Source: Pseudophaeobacter flagellatus
Lineage (GTDB): Bacteria; Pseudomonadota; Alphaproteobacteria; Rhodobacterales; Rhodobacteraceae
Assembly: GCF_021228235.1 (NCBI RefSeq)
Contig: NZ_JAJQRG010000001.1
Location: 434,001 to 498,000 of the forward strand
Length of the DNA: 64,000 nucleotides
Direction: 5' to 3'
Shown in pieces: positions 17,231 to 25,137 of this stretch (position 1 is the first letter of the stretch; each line of letters begins with the position of its first letter). A program made the position numbers and the translations under genes. Below the pieces are notes generated by a model. The model made no database searches, had not been told where the DNA came from, and was given only the letters and a program-made list of their open reading frames with translations.

Positions 17231-18220
17231 TTATGTTTCTTCCATTACATCAACATCTTCGCCGGAAATGATCCGGTGATGCAGGGTCATGTCGATATTT
17301 TGCCCTGAAATCAGGGCAACACACCGCCGCGGATCTTTGATTTTACCGGCCAGCAGCGCAGCAATGCCCACGCTGCCAGCCCCTTCGATAATCTGGCGTT
17401 CCTGCCAATAGGCGTGGCGGATGGCGGCGGCGATCTCACTCTCGTTGACCAGAACCAATTCATCAACATAGTCGCGCGTCATGGCAAAGGTGTGCTGGTT
17501 GTCCAAGCCAATCCCACCGCCGAGGGAATCCGCCAGGGTTGCCAGTTCCGGCACCACGATCGGTTTGCCCGCCTGCTGGCTTTCATACATGGCCGCGCCG
17601 CGCTCCATCGAGACACCGATAACCCTGATCGACGGATTTACCGCCTTCATCACCATTCCCACGCCCGAAATCAGCCCGCCGCCTGACAGGGGCACCAGGA
17701 CGGTTTCCAACTCTGGAAACTGTTCCAGCATCTCTAGCGCCACCGTGCTTTGGCCTGCAATGATGTCGTGGTGATCAAAGGGCGGCAGCATGACCATGCC
17801 CTCTGCCACCAGCTTATCGACTTCGGTCTGTGCATCATCCTGGCTGCGCCCAACAATACGTACTTCGGCCCCCTGTGCCTTGATGCCCTCTACCTTGTTT
17901 TGTGGCACCAGTTCGGACATGCAGATGATGCAGCGTATCCCGGCGTTTGCAGCCGCATAGGCAAGGCCGCGTCCGTGGTTGCCGGTCGACACCCCAACCA
18001 CCCCCTTGGCGCGCTGCGCATCGCTGAGTGACAAGATTGCATTTGTCGCCCCGCGCAGCTTGAAGCTGCCGGTGATCTGGCGCTGTTCCAGCTTTAGGCG
18101 GATATCGCCGCCACTGGCCTGGCTGAGCCTGTCTGACGGCACTGTCGGTGTAACCCGTATAGCCCCGGTGATCCGTGCTCGCGCAGTAAAGCTATCCTGA
18201 AATGTAACTTCAGAGTTCAT
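17231..18220 (-). CDS. eutB: Threonine/serine dehydratase-like PLP enzyme (EutB-like)
   Basis: A 329-residue fold-type II PLP enzyme. The Schiff-base Lys54 sits in GSFKLRGATN and the phosphate-binding loop reads PLSGGGLISG. No C-terminal ACT regulatory domain is present, as in short catabolic dehydratases and in beta-hydroxyaspartate dehydratase. In hydroxyectoine clusters EutB is proposed to remove water from a 3-hydroxy amino-acid intermediate. It sits between eutA and eutC in a tight operon. Confidence 0.82.
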   Translation of the reverse strand: MNSEVTFQDSFTARARITGAIRVTPTVPSDRLSQASGGDIRLKLEQRQITGSFKLRGATNAILSLSDAQRAKGVVGVSTGNHGRGLAYAAANAGIRCIICMSELVPQNKVEGIKAQGAEVRIVGRSQDDAQTEVDKLVAEGMVMLPPFDHHDIIAGQSTVALEMLEQFPELETVLVPLSGGGLISGVGMVMKAVNPSIRVIGVSMERGAAMYESQQAGKPIVVPELATLADSLGGGIGLDNQHTFAMTRDYVDELVLVNESEIAAAIRHAYWQERQIIEGAGSVGIAALLAGKIKDPRRCVALISGQNIDMTLHHRIISGEDVDVMEET

Positions 18221-18240
18221 CTTGTTATCCTGACGTTTTC

Positions 18241-19005
18241 TTAGGTTTTGAACAGCTTACCGCCCGCGGGATAATCGCAGGTCAGCCCGAGGTGTCGCAT
18301 ACAGCGCCAGACCATCGCCTGATTAGAGGTGATCACCGGCTTGCCCAGTCGCGCCTCTAACTGTGCCACGCAACTGGCTGCGCGCAAGGCGGTGCAGGAG
18401 ACAAAAAGCGCATCCGCCTGCGCGTCGCAGGCGGCAACCCCGCCGCCGATAATGCTGTCCAGAGAGACACGCGCCATGTCGCGATCATCGGACAATCCAA
18501 AGCACTCTGCACTCACCACCACGGGGCCTTGCTTTGCGAAATAGCGGATCAGAGTGTCGGTCACATCCTTTGCATAGGGTGCCAGAACGCTTATCTTTTT
18601 GATCCCAAGTGTCGCGAAGGCATCAAGTGCCGCTGAACTGGGGGTGACACAGGGCGTATCCGGCTTGGCGCGGTTCATATACTCGGCCACCTTGGCATTG
18701 CCCAAGACAGCCGAGGCGCTGGTACAGCCATAGACCAACACATCCAGCGGCTCATCCGGTAGGATATCTGCAGCCGCAGCGGTCAGACAGGGGCCGGTCT
18801 GCAACAGGCTTTCGTGGGTTATCGGGTTTTCAAATCCGATCCGGTTTACGTAAACGCCGACATCATGCCCCTGCAAGATGCGGGCAAAATCGGTTTCGGT
18901 GGTGTGATCCGTTGCCAGCGTCACAAGCCCGATGCGCTTGGCAACGGGGCGCCGATCCAGCTGGGCAGTCACAGAGGAGGCGGAAGATCGCAAGCCTTGC
19001 GTCAT
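18241..19005 (-). CDS. eutA: Asp/Glu racemase superfamily protein (EutA, maleate isomerase-like)
   Basis: A protein of about 254 residues of the Asp/Glu racemase or arylmalonate decarboxylase/maleate isomerase fold. The two catalytic Cys residues are both visible (Cys94 in VYGCTSASAV and Cys204 in FVSCTALRA), so it can be a two-base isomerase. In the ectoine operon EutA is assigned to hydroxyectoine catabolism. I take ATG 19005, preceded by GAAGG. An earlier ATG at 19035 would overlap the end of the usp gene by about 20 bp and has a poorer site. Confidence 0.78.
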   Translation of the reverse strand: MTQGLRSSASSVTAQLDRRPVAKRIGLVTLATDHTTETDFARILQGHDVGVYVNRIGFENPITHESLLQTGPCLTAAAADILPDEPLDVLVYGCTSASAVLGNAKVAEYMNRAKPDTPCVTPSSAALDAFATLGIKKISVLAPYAKDVTDTLIRYFAKQGPVVVSAECFGLSDDRDMARVSLDSIIGGGVAACDAQADALFVSCTALRAASCVAQLEARLGKPVITSNQAMVWRCMRHLGLTCDYPAGGKLFKT

Positions 19006-19013
19006 CGCCTTCG

Positions 19014-19451
19014 TCACACCAACAGAACCGGACATTGGGCAAGGCTTGTGACTTTATGAGAAACGCTGCCAAGCAGGTATCCCTCAATCGATCCCAGCCC
19101 TCGACTGCCCATGACGATCAGGTCATTGTCGTGCTCTTTTGCGAAACCGACGATTGTGCGTGCCGTCGGTCCGCCTTTGACAAAGGCGCGGATTTTTTCA
19201 CAGCCTGCCTGCCGCGCAAGCGCCGCGCCGCGTTCGGCGGTGGCCTTGGCATGATTGCTCATGATTGCATCAACATCATCGGGCTGGTCGGCATTTGTCA
19301 CATACATCGACCCCTCTAGCACCGAATGATGGCGGTACATGGTCAAAACCGTCAATTCTGCACCGCACAGTATGGCCAGTTCGGCTGCCTTGGAAAGCGC
19401 GGCCTCTGATCCTTCGGAACCGTCAAAAGCGGCAAGTATGGATTTGAACAT
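19014..19451 (-). CDS. usp: Universal stress protein (Usp) of the ectoine-type operon
   Basis: A 145-residue single-domain UspA protein. The N-terminal strand FKSILAAFDGSEGSEAALS and the C-terminal ATP-binding GSRGLGSIEGYLLGSVSHKV are typical of the nucleotide-binding subgroup. Usp genes placed with ectoine TRAP transporters (as with TeaD in Halomonas) tune transporter activity with ATP status. It lies directly after the uehC-like gene and before eutA. Confidence 0.88.
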   Translation of the reverse strand: MFKSILAAFDGSEGSEAALSKAAELAILCGAELTVLTMYRHHSVLEGSMYVTNADQPDDVDAIMSNHAKATAERGAALARQAGCEKIRAFVKGGPTARTIVGFAKEHDNDLIVMGSRGLGSIEGYLLGSVSHKVTSLAQCPVLLV

Positions 19452-19463
19452 GTACTGTGCCTC

Positions 19464-20750
19464 CTATTTGTCAAAAGCGATATCGCGCAGAAACAGCGCA
19501 ACCTGCGGGAAAAAGATCATCAATATTGAGACACTCAGAAGCATGAAGACAAAAGGCGGGGTACCTCTGATCACTTCCAAATAGGGGCGTTTGAACACTG
19601 CCACCGCAGTGAAGATATCGCATCCGAATGGCGGTGTCGCTGAGCCGATAGCGGCCTGCAGGGTGATCAATGTGCCAACCAGAATTGGATCAAGTCCGGT
19701 TTTTTCGACCACGGGGGCAAAGATCGGAACAAAGATCAGGATGACCACAATCGGATCCACGAACATGCAGCCGATGAAGAAGGCCACAGCGATGGTAAAC
19801 AGCACGCCGATCTGTCCCATTTCATCAATGCCAAGCGCGCCCAATATCTGTTGCGGGATCTGTGCAAATGATAGAACCCAGGCAAAGGAGGCCCCAGCGC
19901 CCACCAGAATGAACACCACTGCCGTTACCATGCCGGTTGACAGGGCAACCTGGTATAGCTCGGTGATCTTCATCGTCCGGAAAACCAGCACCTCTAGAAA
20001 GACCGCATAGGCCACGCTGATTGCCGCTGCTTCGGTTGGGCTGAAGATGCCAAAGAAGATGCCGCCGATGATCAGGATCGGAAAGCCCAATGGCCATAGG
20101 GCGCGTTTGACCGCATGCGCGCGTTCGCTCCATGTGGCGGCGGGTTCGGTTGGCACATCATTCATCTTGGCGTAGATCATGCTGTAGATGGAAAACATCA
20201 CAAGGATCAATAGGCCCGGGCCAATGCCGGCGATGAATAGTTCTGGGATAGAAGCCTTGGCGACCACGCCATAAATGATCATGCCAATGCTGGGGGGGAT
20301 CAGAAAGGCAATATCGCTTGAGTTGACGATCAGCGCCAGAATAAAGGAATCCTTGTAGCCGCCTTTAAGCATACGGGGCCTTAGGGGCGTTCCAACAGCC
20401 ACAACCGTTGCCTGGGTAGAGCCGGAAACCGCCCCGAACAATGCGCAGGCCGCAGCGGTACTGACGGCCAATCCGCCGCGCACATGGCGCACAAAGGCCA
20501 TGACCATATCAATCAAGCGTCCAGCGGATTGACCGCGTGTCATGATATCAGCGGCCAGAATGAACATTGGCACCGCGATCAATGACGAGGGCCGAATGCC
20601 CCCCAGCATCTGCTGGATCATGAATTCGGTTTTATCAACCGTACCAAACAGTTCGATCACGCCGATTAGGGCTCCGGCGATCAGGGGAACCATCATTGGA
20701 AACCCGAGAAGCAGCAGGACAACCATTGCGGAAAACATCACGAGTGCCAT
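19464..20750 (-). CDS. uehC: TRAP transporter large permease (UehC-like)
   Basis: A 428-residue, very hydrophobic DctM-family protein with about 12 membrane segments. Typical stretches are GFPMMVPLIAGALIG near the N-terminus, TAAACALFGAVSGSTQATVV in the middle and FIGCMFVDPIVVILIFVPIF towards the C-terminus. It forms the ion-driven channel of a tripartite importer with the small permease and the periplasmic binding protein. The gene starts 3 bp after uehB stops. The likely cargo is ectoine or hydroxyectoine, from context and the binding protein. Confidence 0.88.
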   Translation of the reverse strand: MALVMFSAMVVLLLLGFPMMVPLIAGALIGVIELFGTVDKTEFMIQQMLGGIRPSSLIAVPMFILAADIMTRGQSAGRLIDMVMAFVRHVRGGLAVSTAAACALFGAVSGSTQATVVAVGTPLRPRMLKGGYKDSFILALIVNSSDIAFLIPPSIGMIIYGVVAKASIPELFIAGIGPGLLILVMFSIYSMIYAKMNDVPTEPAATWSERAHAVKRALWPLGFPILIIGGIFFGIFSPTEAAAISVAYAVFLEVLVFRTMKITELYQVALSTGMVTAVVFILVGAGASFAWVLSFAQIPQQILGALGIDEMGQIGVLFTIAVAFFIGCMFVDPIVVILIFVPIFAPVVEKTGLDPILVGTLITLQAAIGSATPPFGCDIFTAVAVFKRPYLEVIRGTPPFVFMLLSVSILMIFFPQVALFLRDIAFDK

Positions 20751-20752
20751 GG

Positions 20753-21325
20753 TTAAAGCTCCAATTCCAGTTCTTGCGCATCTGCTTCACACAGATCCGT
20801 GGACAGGTAAATTTCCCGGTGCTGCAGGTTTTTGATGAAGGTCAAAGCATATTGAATGCCTGTCACGAACAGGCCAATCGGCACCCAGAGGTAGCTGATA
20901 TAGACAGGGATCCCGAGCGCAGGATAGACCCGTCCTTTGCTATACATGCTCATGATGTACTGCACGGCGTACCAGGCCAAAACCAGCAGCAGCACTGATG
21001 TTACAGCGGTGATCAAAAGCATGAGCCGTTTGCGTGCGCGTTCCGGCAGCGCGTCCGAGATTGCCGACATCCGGATATGCCGACCATGGCGCGCGGCGTA
21101 GCCAATGCCGGCAAAGGTCACCAACAATATGAAAATACTGTTCAGCTCTTCGGCGAAAATGATGGAATGGTTGAAGGCAAATCTGCTGATGACATTGGCG
21201 ATGGTATTCACCGCCATCAGAATGACCCCGATGGCCATGATTGCGCGTTCAAGCGCGGCGATGCCTTTGTCGATGCCATCAACTAGCCAGGCCAGGCCCG
21301 TTTTTTTTAGTTGCGTATCGCTCAT
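20753..21325 (-). CDS. uehB: TRAP transporter small permease (UehB-like)
   Basis: A 190-residue DctQ-family protein with four membrane segments (about residues 30-55, 68-85, 105-125, 145-165) and the family motif HSIIFAEELNSIFILL. It bridges binding protein and large permease. A GAGGA site precedes the ATG. It sits between uehA and uehC. Confidence 0.88.
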   Translation of the reverse strand: MSDTQLKKTGLAWLVDGIDKGIAALERAIMAIGVILMAVNTIANVISRFAFNHSIIFAEELNSIFILLVTFAGIGYAARHGRHIRMSAISDALPERARKRLMLLITAVTSVLLLVLAWYAVQYIMSMYSKGRVYPALGIPVYISYLWVPIGLFVTGIQYALTFIKNLQHREIYLSTDLCEADAQELELEL

Positions 21326-21469
21326 GCGTCCTCCCCCAGGATCGTCGCAAATCTGATTATTTATTTGTTGTTATTTGCTGAAACGCGGCCCCCAACACCC
21401 GGTCAGGGTCCGCGATGGCTTGGTGTTTCGAGGCATCTCAGATGTCGTTATGCGTGCGCCTAAAGCGCG

Positions 21470-22489
21470 TTACTGCTGTGCAGTAACAAGATCCGCTTTC
21501 ATCTGTTCCAAGATGGCCGCCCCACGTTCACCCGCCCGTTCAACAAAGGCCGCTTCGACAGCTTTGGCGCGTTCCTGGAATGGCGCACGCTCTTCTGTGG
21601 TTAGACGGTTGATGACATAGTCCGGGTTGGTTTTCTTGATTTTCGCCAGACCGGTTGCATCCAGCTCGACGGCAACATCAAGAATATAGTCAAGCGCTGC
21701 CTGTGAGGCGTTTTGCACAAGCTCTTTGTCAGCGTCGCTCAGCCCGTCGTAGAAATCGGCATTGGCCATCACCGCCGTGGTGTATTGACCGTGGCCTGTG
21801 TAGGTCATGACATTTGTCAGGTTGTCCAGATCATAGGCTTCGATCCAGATCGCAGGGTTTTCCTGCCCATCGACCATTTTGGTTTTCAGCCCGCCGATTA
21901 GCTCGCCCCAGGGCATGGCAATCGGCGAGGCGCCAAAGGCTGTGTAGGTTTCCAACAGCAGCGGCGAGGTCATGGTGCGGATTTTCATGCCTTCCAGATC
22001 GGCAGGGGTCCGGAATTCCTCCATCGTGGTGACAACCATTTCGCCTTCGGGGAAAACTGACAACAGCTCCAGGCCTTGCTCACGATAGATCTCGTGGAAC
22101 ATCTCGTTTACTGCGACGCCTTCCTTGAAGAACTTGCGCACCACCTTGGGGTCGGTCGGCTGTACATAGGGCACCAAAAATGCTTCGGCTTCCGGGATCA
22201 ACGCACCGGTAAAGCCCGGTGATTGGTCGATGAACTGCAGCAAGCCTGCCTGCGCCTGCTCCATCGCATCGGCCGATTCACCAAGGGTGCCGACAGCGTA
22301 AATTTGCACCGTGTGATCCGAGTTGGCCTCGATTTCTTCTTTGAATTTGGTCGCATAGAGGCCCTGTGGGTCTTCCAGGCCCTCTTCCATTGCATAGCGC
22401 CAGTTGTCAGCGTGGGCTGCGGTTGTGGCCAGCAGTGCTGCGACCAGGGGCGCGCCGATGCGCAGGGCGAAACGTGTGGAAACGGTCAT
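21470..22489 (-). CDS. uehA: TRAP transporter periplasmic binding protein (UehA-like)
   Basis: A 339-residue DctP-type protein. MTVSTRFALRIGAPLVAALL ending AAHA is a Sec signal, and the mature protein begins DNWRYAMEEG. The pattern of UehA is recognisable: DQSPGFTGALIPEAEAF, MKIRTMTSPLLLETY, PWGELIGGL, GQENPAIW and YTGHGQYTTAVMAN. From memory of the UehA-ectoine structure, Arg, Trp, Asn and an aromatic residue in these blocks form the pocket. The last aromatic, Phe in UehA, appears as Tyr here. This supports ectoine-like cargo but does not prove it. GGAGG lies 5 bases before the chosen ATG. Confidence 0.85.
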   Translation of the reverse strand: MTVSTRFALRIGAPLVAALLATTAAHADNWRYAMEEGLEDPQGLYATKFKEEIEANSDHTVQIYAVGTLGESADAMEQAQAGLLQFIDQSPGFTGALIPEAEAFLVPYVQPTDPKVVRKFFKEGVAVNEMFHEIYREQGLELLSVFPEGEMVVTTMEEFRTPADLEGMKIRTMTSPLLLETYTAFGASPIAMPWGELIGGLKTKMVDGQENPAIWIEAYDLDNLTNVMTYTGHGQYTTAVMANADFYDGLSDADKELVQNASQAALDYILDVAVELDATGLAKIKKTNPDYVINRLTTEERAPFQERAKAVEAAFVERAGERGAAILEQMKADLVTAQQ

Positions 22490-22560
22490 CATATCCTCCC
22501 AGATATTCCAGTGTTTTGGGTTGTGATGCCATATCACTTTCCGAAGAATGACCTGTGAGT

Positions 22561-22578
22561 CAATTGTTATATTGTTGT
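22561..22578. promoter_or_regulatory. Repeat CAATTGTTAT-ATTGTTGT upstream of uehA
   Basis: An 8-bp tandem (ATTGTTAT then ATTGTTGT) lies in the short gap between the MocR regulator and uehA. A CAATTGT core also occurs upstream of the regulator (23987-23993). It is a plausible operator of the regulator. A TTGACT -35-like element, overlapping the CAATTG, points towards uehA on the minus strand. Confidence 0.4.
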
Positions 22579-22587
22579 GCTACATTC

Positions 22588-23982
22588 CTAGTAAGCGAGC
22601 TGCGGTAGCGGCTCACGTGGGCGTGTCAGCAACCCGGAAAGCAGCCTCAGCGCCTGGCGAAAACGGTCTGTTTCGCGGATACTCCCAAGCGCAATACGCA
22701 CCGCGTTTGTTGGCAAAGCCTGGGGTGGAAGGAAGGGGCTTTCCGGCGATACTGCCACATTCAGTTCGCGGGCATGGGCAACAAAGCTGTTGGAATCCCA
22801 ATCGGGCGGGAGGTGTAACCAAAGATGCAAACTCGCCGGGTGACCCGTCCAGTTGAAACCTGCAAGCTCTTGCGTTGCGATGTGATATCGCTTGCCGATT
22901 TCGACGCGCTGCCAGTCCGCCAGCGCCTGAGCTGTGCCATCCTCTACCCAGCGTGAAGCGAGTTCGCAGATCAGTGGCGTCGCCATCCAACCGAACACGA
23001 TCAATCTTGCTGTCATCGCGGGTAATAGATGATCCGGAACCACAGCATAGCCTGCGCGCAGGCCGCTGACCGTGCATTTGGTGAAGGTCGTCAGGTAGAC
23101 GGACAGTTCAGGTGCAAACATCGAAACGGGTCGCTGCCGATCCTCGGCAACCGGGCCAAACGCATCGTTTTCCACGATGTGCAGTCGATGTTTACGGGCG
23201 ATGGCGGCAATCTGGCGCCGCCGCTCATCGGGCATCATGTGGACGTTGGGGTTGGCCAGTGATGGAAGTAAATACAACAGCTTAGGTGATTTTTCCACGC
23301 AGGCCTTTTCCAGGGCGTCAGGCAGTATGCCCTGCGCGTCGGTTTCAAGGCCAACATGTTGGTAGCCAAAATAGGCGGCGCTTGAAACCAGCAGGTGGTG
23401 GGTGATCATATCCGACAAAATGACATCACCAGGACGCAGGATGGCAGACAGCGCCGCCGACAGGCCATGGGTCACGCCATTGGTCATCAGCACAGAGCCG
23501 ACGCTGGTCTCAAGCCCGCAATGCGACAGCCATTTGACGCCGGTTTTGCGATGGGTTTCATGGCCGATGTTCGGACGAGAGGACAGATACAGGGCCGGAT
23601 CGAGATCTGCCTGCATCGACTTCAGGGTTGATTGCATGGCGTCGACATGCAGGCGATTGAACAGCGGGTGCGAAATCGACATGTCGAACAGATTTTGCGA
23701 ATCTGCCTCTGGCTTAAAGGGCTGGTGATCGGGCTTGCCGGGGTCCACAACATAGCTCCCACGCCCGATTTGGCCCTCGATCAGGTTCTGGCGACGCAGA
23801 ATATCATAGGCTTTGCTCACTGTATTTACGCTGAGCCTCAGATCGTCAGCCAGTTTGCGATGGGGCGGGAGCTTCTGTCCCACTGACAAGTCGCCATCTT
23901 TGATCGCCTGGGCAATCGACATGGCAAGGCTGGTGTGCAGCGGTGAGCTTAGTGAATTTCGGGAGGGGATCCAATTTGTCAT
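22588..23982 (-). CDS. enuR: MocR/GabR-family PLP-binding regulator (EnuR-like)
   Basis: A 464-residue protein. Residues 10-80 are a GntR-type winged helix (LPPHRKLADDLRLSVNTVSK and QIGRGSYVV). Residues 110-450 form an aminotransferase-like domain with a PLP lysine in YLTTFTKCTVSGLRAGY. EnuR of Ruegeria uses PLP plus ectoine catabolites (2,4-diaminobutyrate derivatives) to switch the ueh/eut operon. The gene is directly upstream of uehA on the same strand, the expected place. It most likely represses the cluster until the inducer arrives. Confidence 0.85.
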   Translation of the reverse strand: MTNWIPSRNSLSSPLHTSLAMSIAQAIKDGDLSVGQKLPPHRKLADDLRLSVNTVSKAYDILRRQNLIEGQIGRGSYVVDPGKPDHQPFKPEADSQNLFDMSISHPLFNRLHVDAMQSTLKSMQADLDPALYLSSRPNIGHETHRKTGVKWLSHCGLETSVGSVLMTNGVTHGLSAALSAILRPGDVILSDMITHHLLVSSAAYFGYQHVGLETDAQGILPDALEKACVEKSPKLLYLLPSLANPNVHMMPDERRRQIAAIARKHRLHIVENDAFGPVAEDRQRPVSMFAPELSVYLTTFTKCTVSGLRAGYAVVPDHLLPAMTARLIVFGWMATPLICELASRWVEDGTAQALADWQRVEIGKRYHIATQELAGFNWTGHPASLHLWLHLPPDWDSNSFVAHARELNVAVSPESPFLPPQALPTNAVRIALGSIRETDRFRQALRLLSGLLTRPREPLPQLAY

Positions 23983-23985
23983 GCG

Positions 23986-23993
23986 ACAATTGT
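23986..23993. promoter_or_regulatory. ACAATTGT dyad just upstream of the MocR gene
   Basis: A perfect 8-bp palindrome lies four bases before the regulator ATG, within ATTG-N6-ATTG on the minus strand. It shares CAATTGT with the uehA upstream region, so it could mediate autoregulation. Confidence 0.35.
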
Positions 23994-24214
23994 AGCCAAT
24001 TCAACCCCATGGACAAGAAGATCTATCACCGGACGTTCGGCAGGCGTTTGAAACTGCGACAGTGAGGCGGTGTCCAGCTGGAAATCAGATGCTTTTCGCC
24101 CGGGTGTTCCGATGTCCGGCGCAGCAAGGAGAGCAGCCACCAGATGTTTTTCCTGCGCGCGTTCAAACGCAAACCTGCACCATGATTAGTGGGCGAGCAG
24201 CGGTGGGCGATACG

Positions 24215-25057
24215 TCAGAAGAGTTGCCACCACTGGGCGGGCGGGGTGTCGCGGACCAGCCGAAAGCCGAGATGGTTTGGAGGCAGGCCAACGGCACAGC
24301 CGCCAACGCTGGCATCGCGTATGAAACTCACGATTGCCGCGCGGTGAATGCCTCCGGCAATGCGCACCCAGCAATAGGGTTCGCTCTCGGCGACGGCTCC
24401 ATCTGCGCGCAGTGAACCGCTCTGCATGCAGCCATCGGTCCATTCCCAGACGTTGCCGGAAATATCGGCAAGGCCCAGTGAGTTTTCCCCAAAGCCCCCG
24501 GCAGGACGCAGCGCCGGGCTGGCGGTGCCGCGCAGCAGCGTGCCAGCGGAATACTGCGCCAGCATCCGCTGACCGGGATCCAGTTCAAGCGTATCCGGTG
24601 CCGCATCGCCATAGCGTTCTGCGGCGGCCAATTGCCATTCCGCGTCGCTGGGTAGGCGCCAGTGCTCGCCGGTTTTTTGCGAATACCACCGGGCGTAGTC
24701 GCTGGCATCTTTCCAATTTACATAGGTCTGAGGGTAGTCGCCGCCGGTGGTTGGCACGGTGGCACAGGGTCCATCGGCGACACAGGCGGCATATTCGGCG
24801 CGGCTGACCTGGTACTTCATGATGGTGAAACCGGCGACCTCCAGCTTGTAAGCGCGCGGCGAGCGGGATTTCCCCTCGGCGACAAAATTGCCAAAGGGGC
24901 GGTAGTCGATGGTGCCCGCCGGGATATCAACCAAGTCAACTGATGCGGCGCTGCCGGGAGCTGTTTGCGGCCTGGTCAAACCCAGCCCGATTGCAAGACT
25001 GGCGATAAGGCCGACACCAAGGCCCGCCACAGCCATAATTTTCACGACTGGTTTCAT
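24215..25057 (-). CDS. nirV: NirV, formylglycine-generating-enzyme-like protein
   Basis: A 280-residue exported protein. One N-terminal hydrophobic segment (about residues 5-27) acts as a signal or anchor. The remainder is an FGE-sulfatase (SUMF1) domain: VDIPAGTIDY near 42, FTIMKYQVSRAEYAACV near 77, YPQTYVNWKDASDYARWYS, WRLPSDAEWQLAA and SGNVWEWTDGC. In denitrifiers nirV follows nirK and is coinduced with it, but its role is unclear. It lies 80 bp after nirK on the same strand, with a hairpin between. Confidence 0.85.
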   Translation of the reverse strand: MKPVVKIMAVAGLGVGLIASLAIGLGLTRPQTAPGSAASVDLVDIPAGTIDYRPFGNFVAEGKSRSPRAYKLEVAGFTIMKYQVSRAEYAACVADGPCATVPTTGGDYPQTYVNWKDASDYARWYSQKTGEHWRLPSDAEWQLAAAERYGDAAPDTLELDPGQRMLAQYSAGTLLRGTASPALRPAGGFGENSLGLADISGNVWEWTDGCMQSGSLRADGAVAESEPYCWVRIAGGIHRAAIVSFIRDASVGGCAVGLPPNHLGFRLVRDTPPAQWWQLF

Positions 25058-25076
25058 CTTTGCTCTCCTAAGCGGT

Positions 25077-25108
25077 CCAAAGGCGGCCAGTGGGCCGGCC
25101 GCCTTTGG
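25077..25108 (-). terminator. Perfect 12-bp hairpin between nirK and nirV
   Basis: Arms CCAAAGGCGGCC (25077-25088) and GGCCGCCTTTGG (25097-25108) enclose an 8-nt loop. On the minus strand a short CCTTT region follows no U-run, so it probably gives partial termination or nirK mRNA stability, making nirV less abundant than nirK. Confidence 0.55.
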
Positions 25109-25137
25109 TGATCTTGTCTCTGCGGTGCCGTGGCGCC

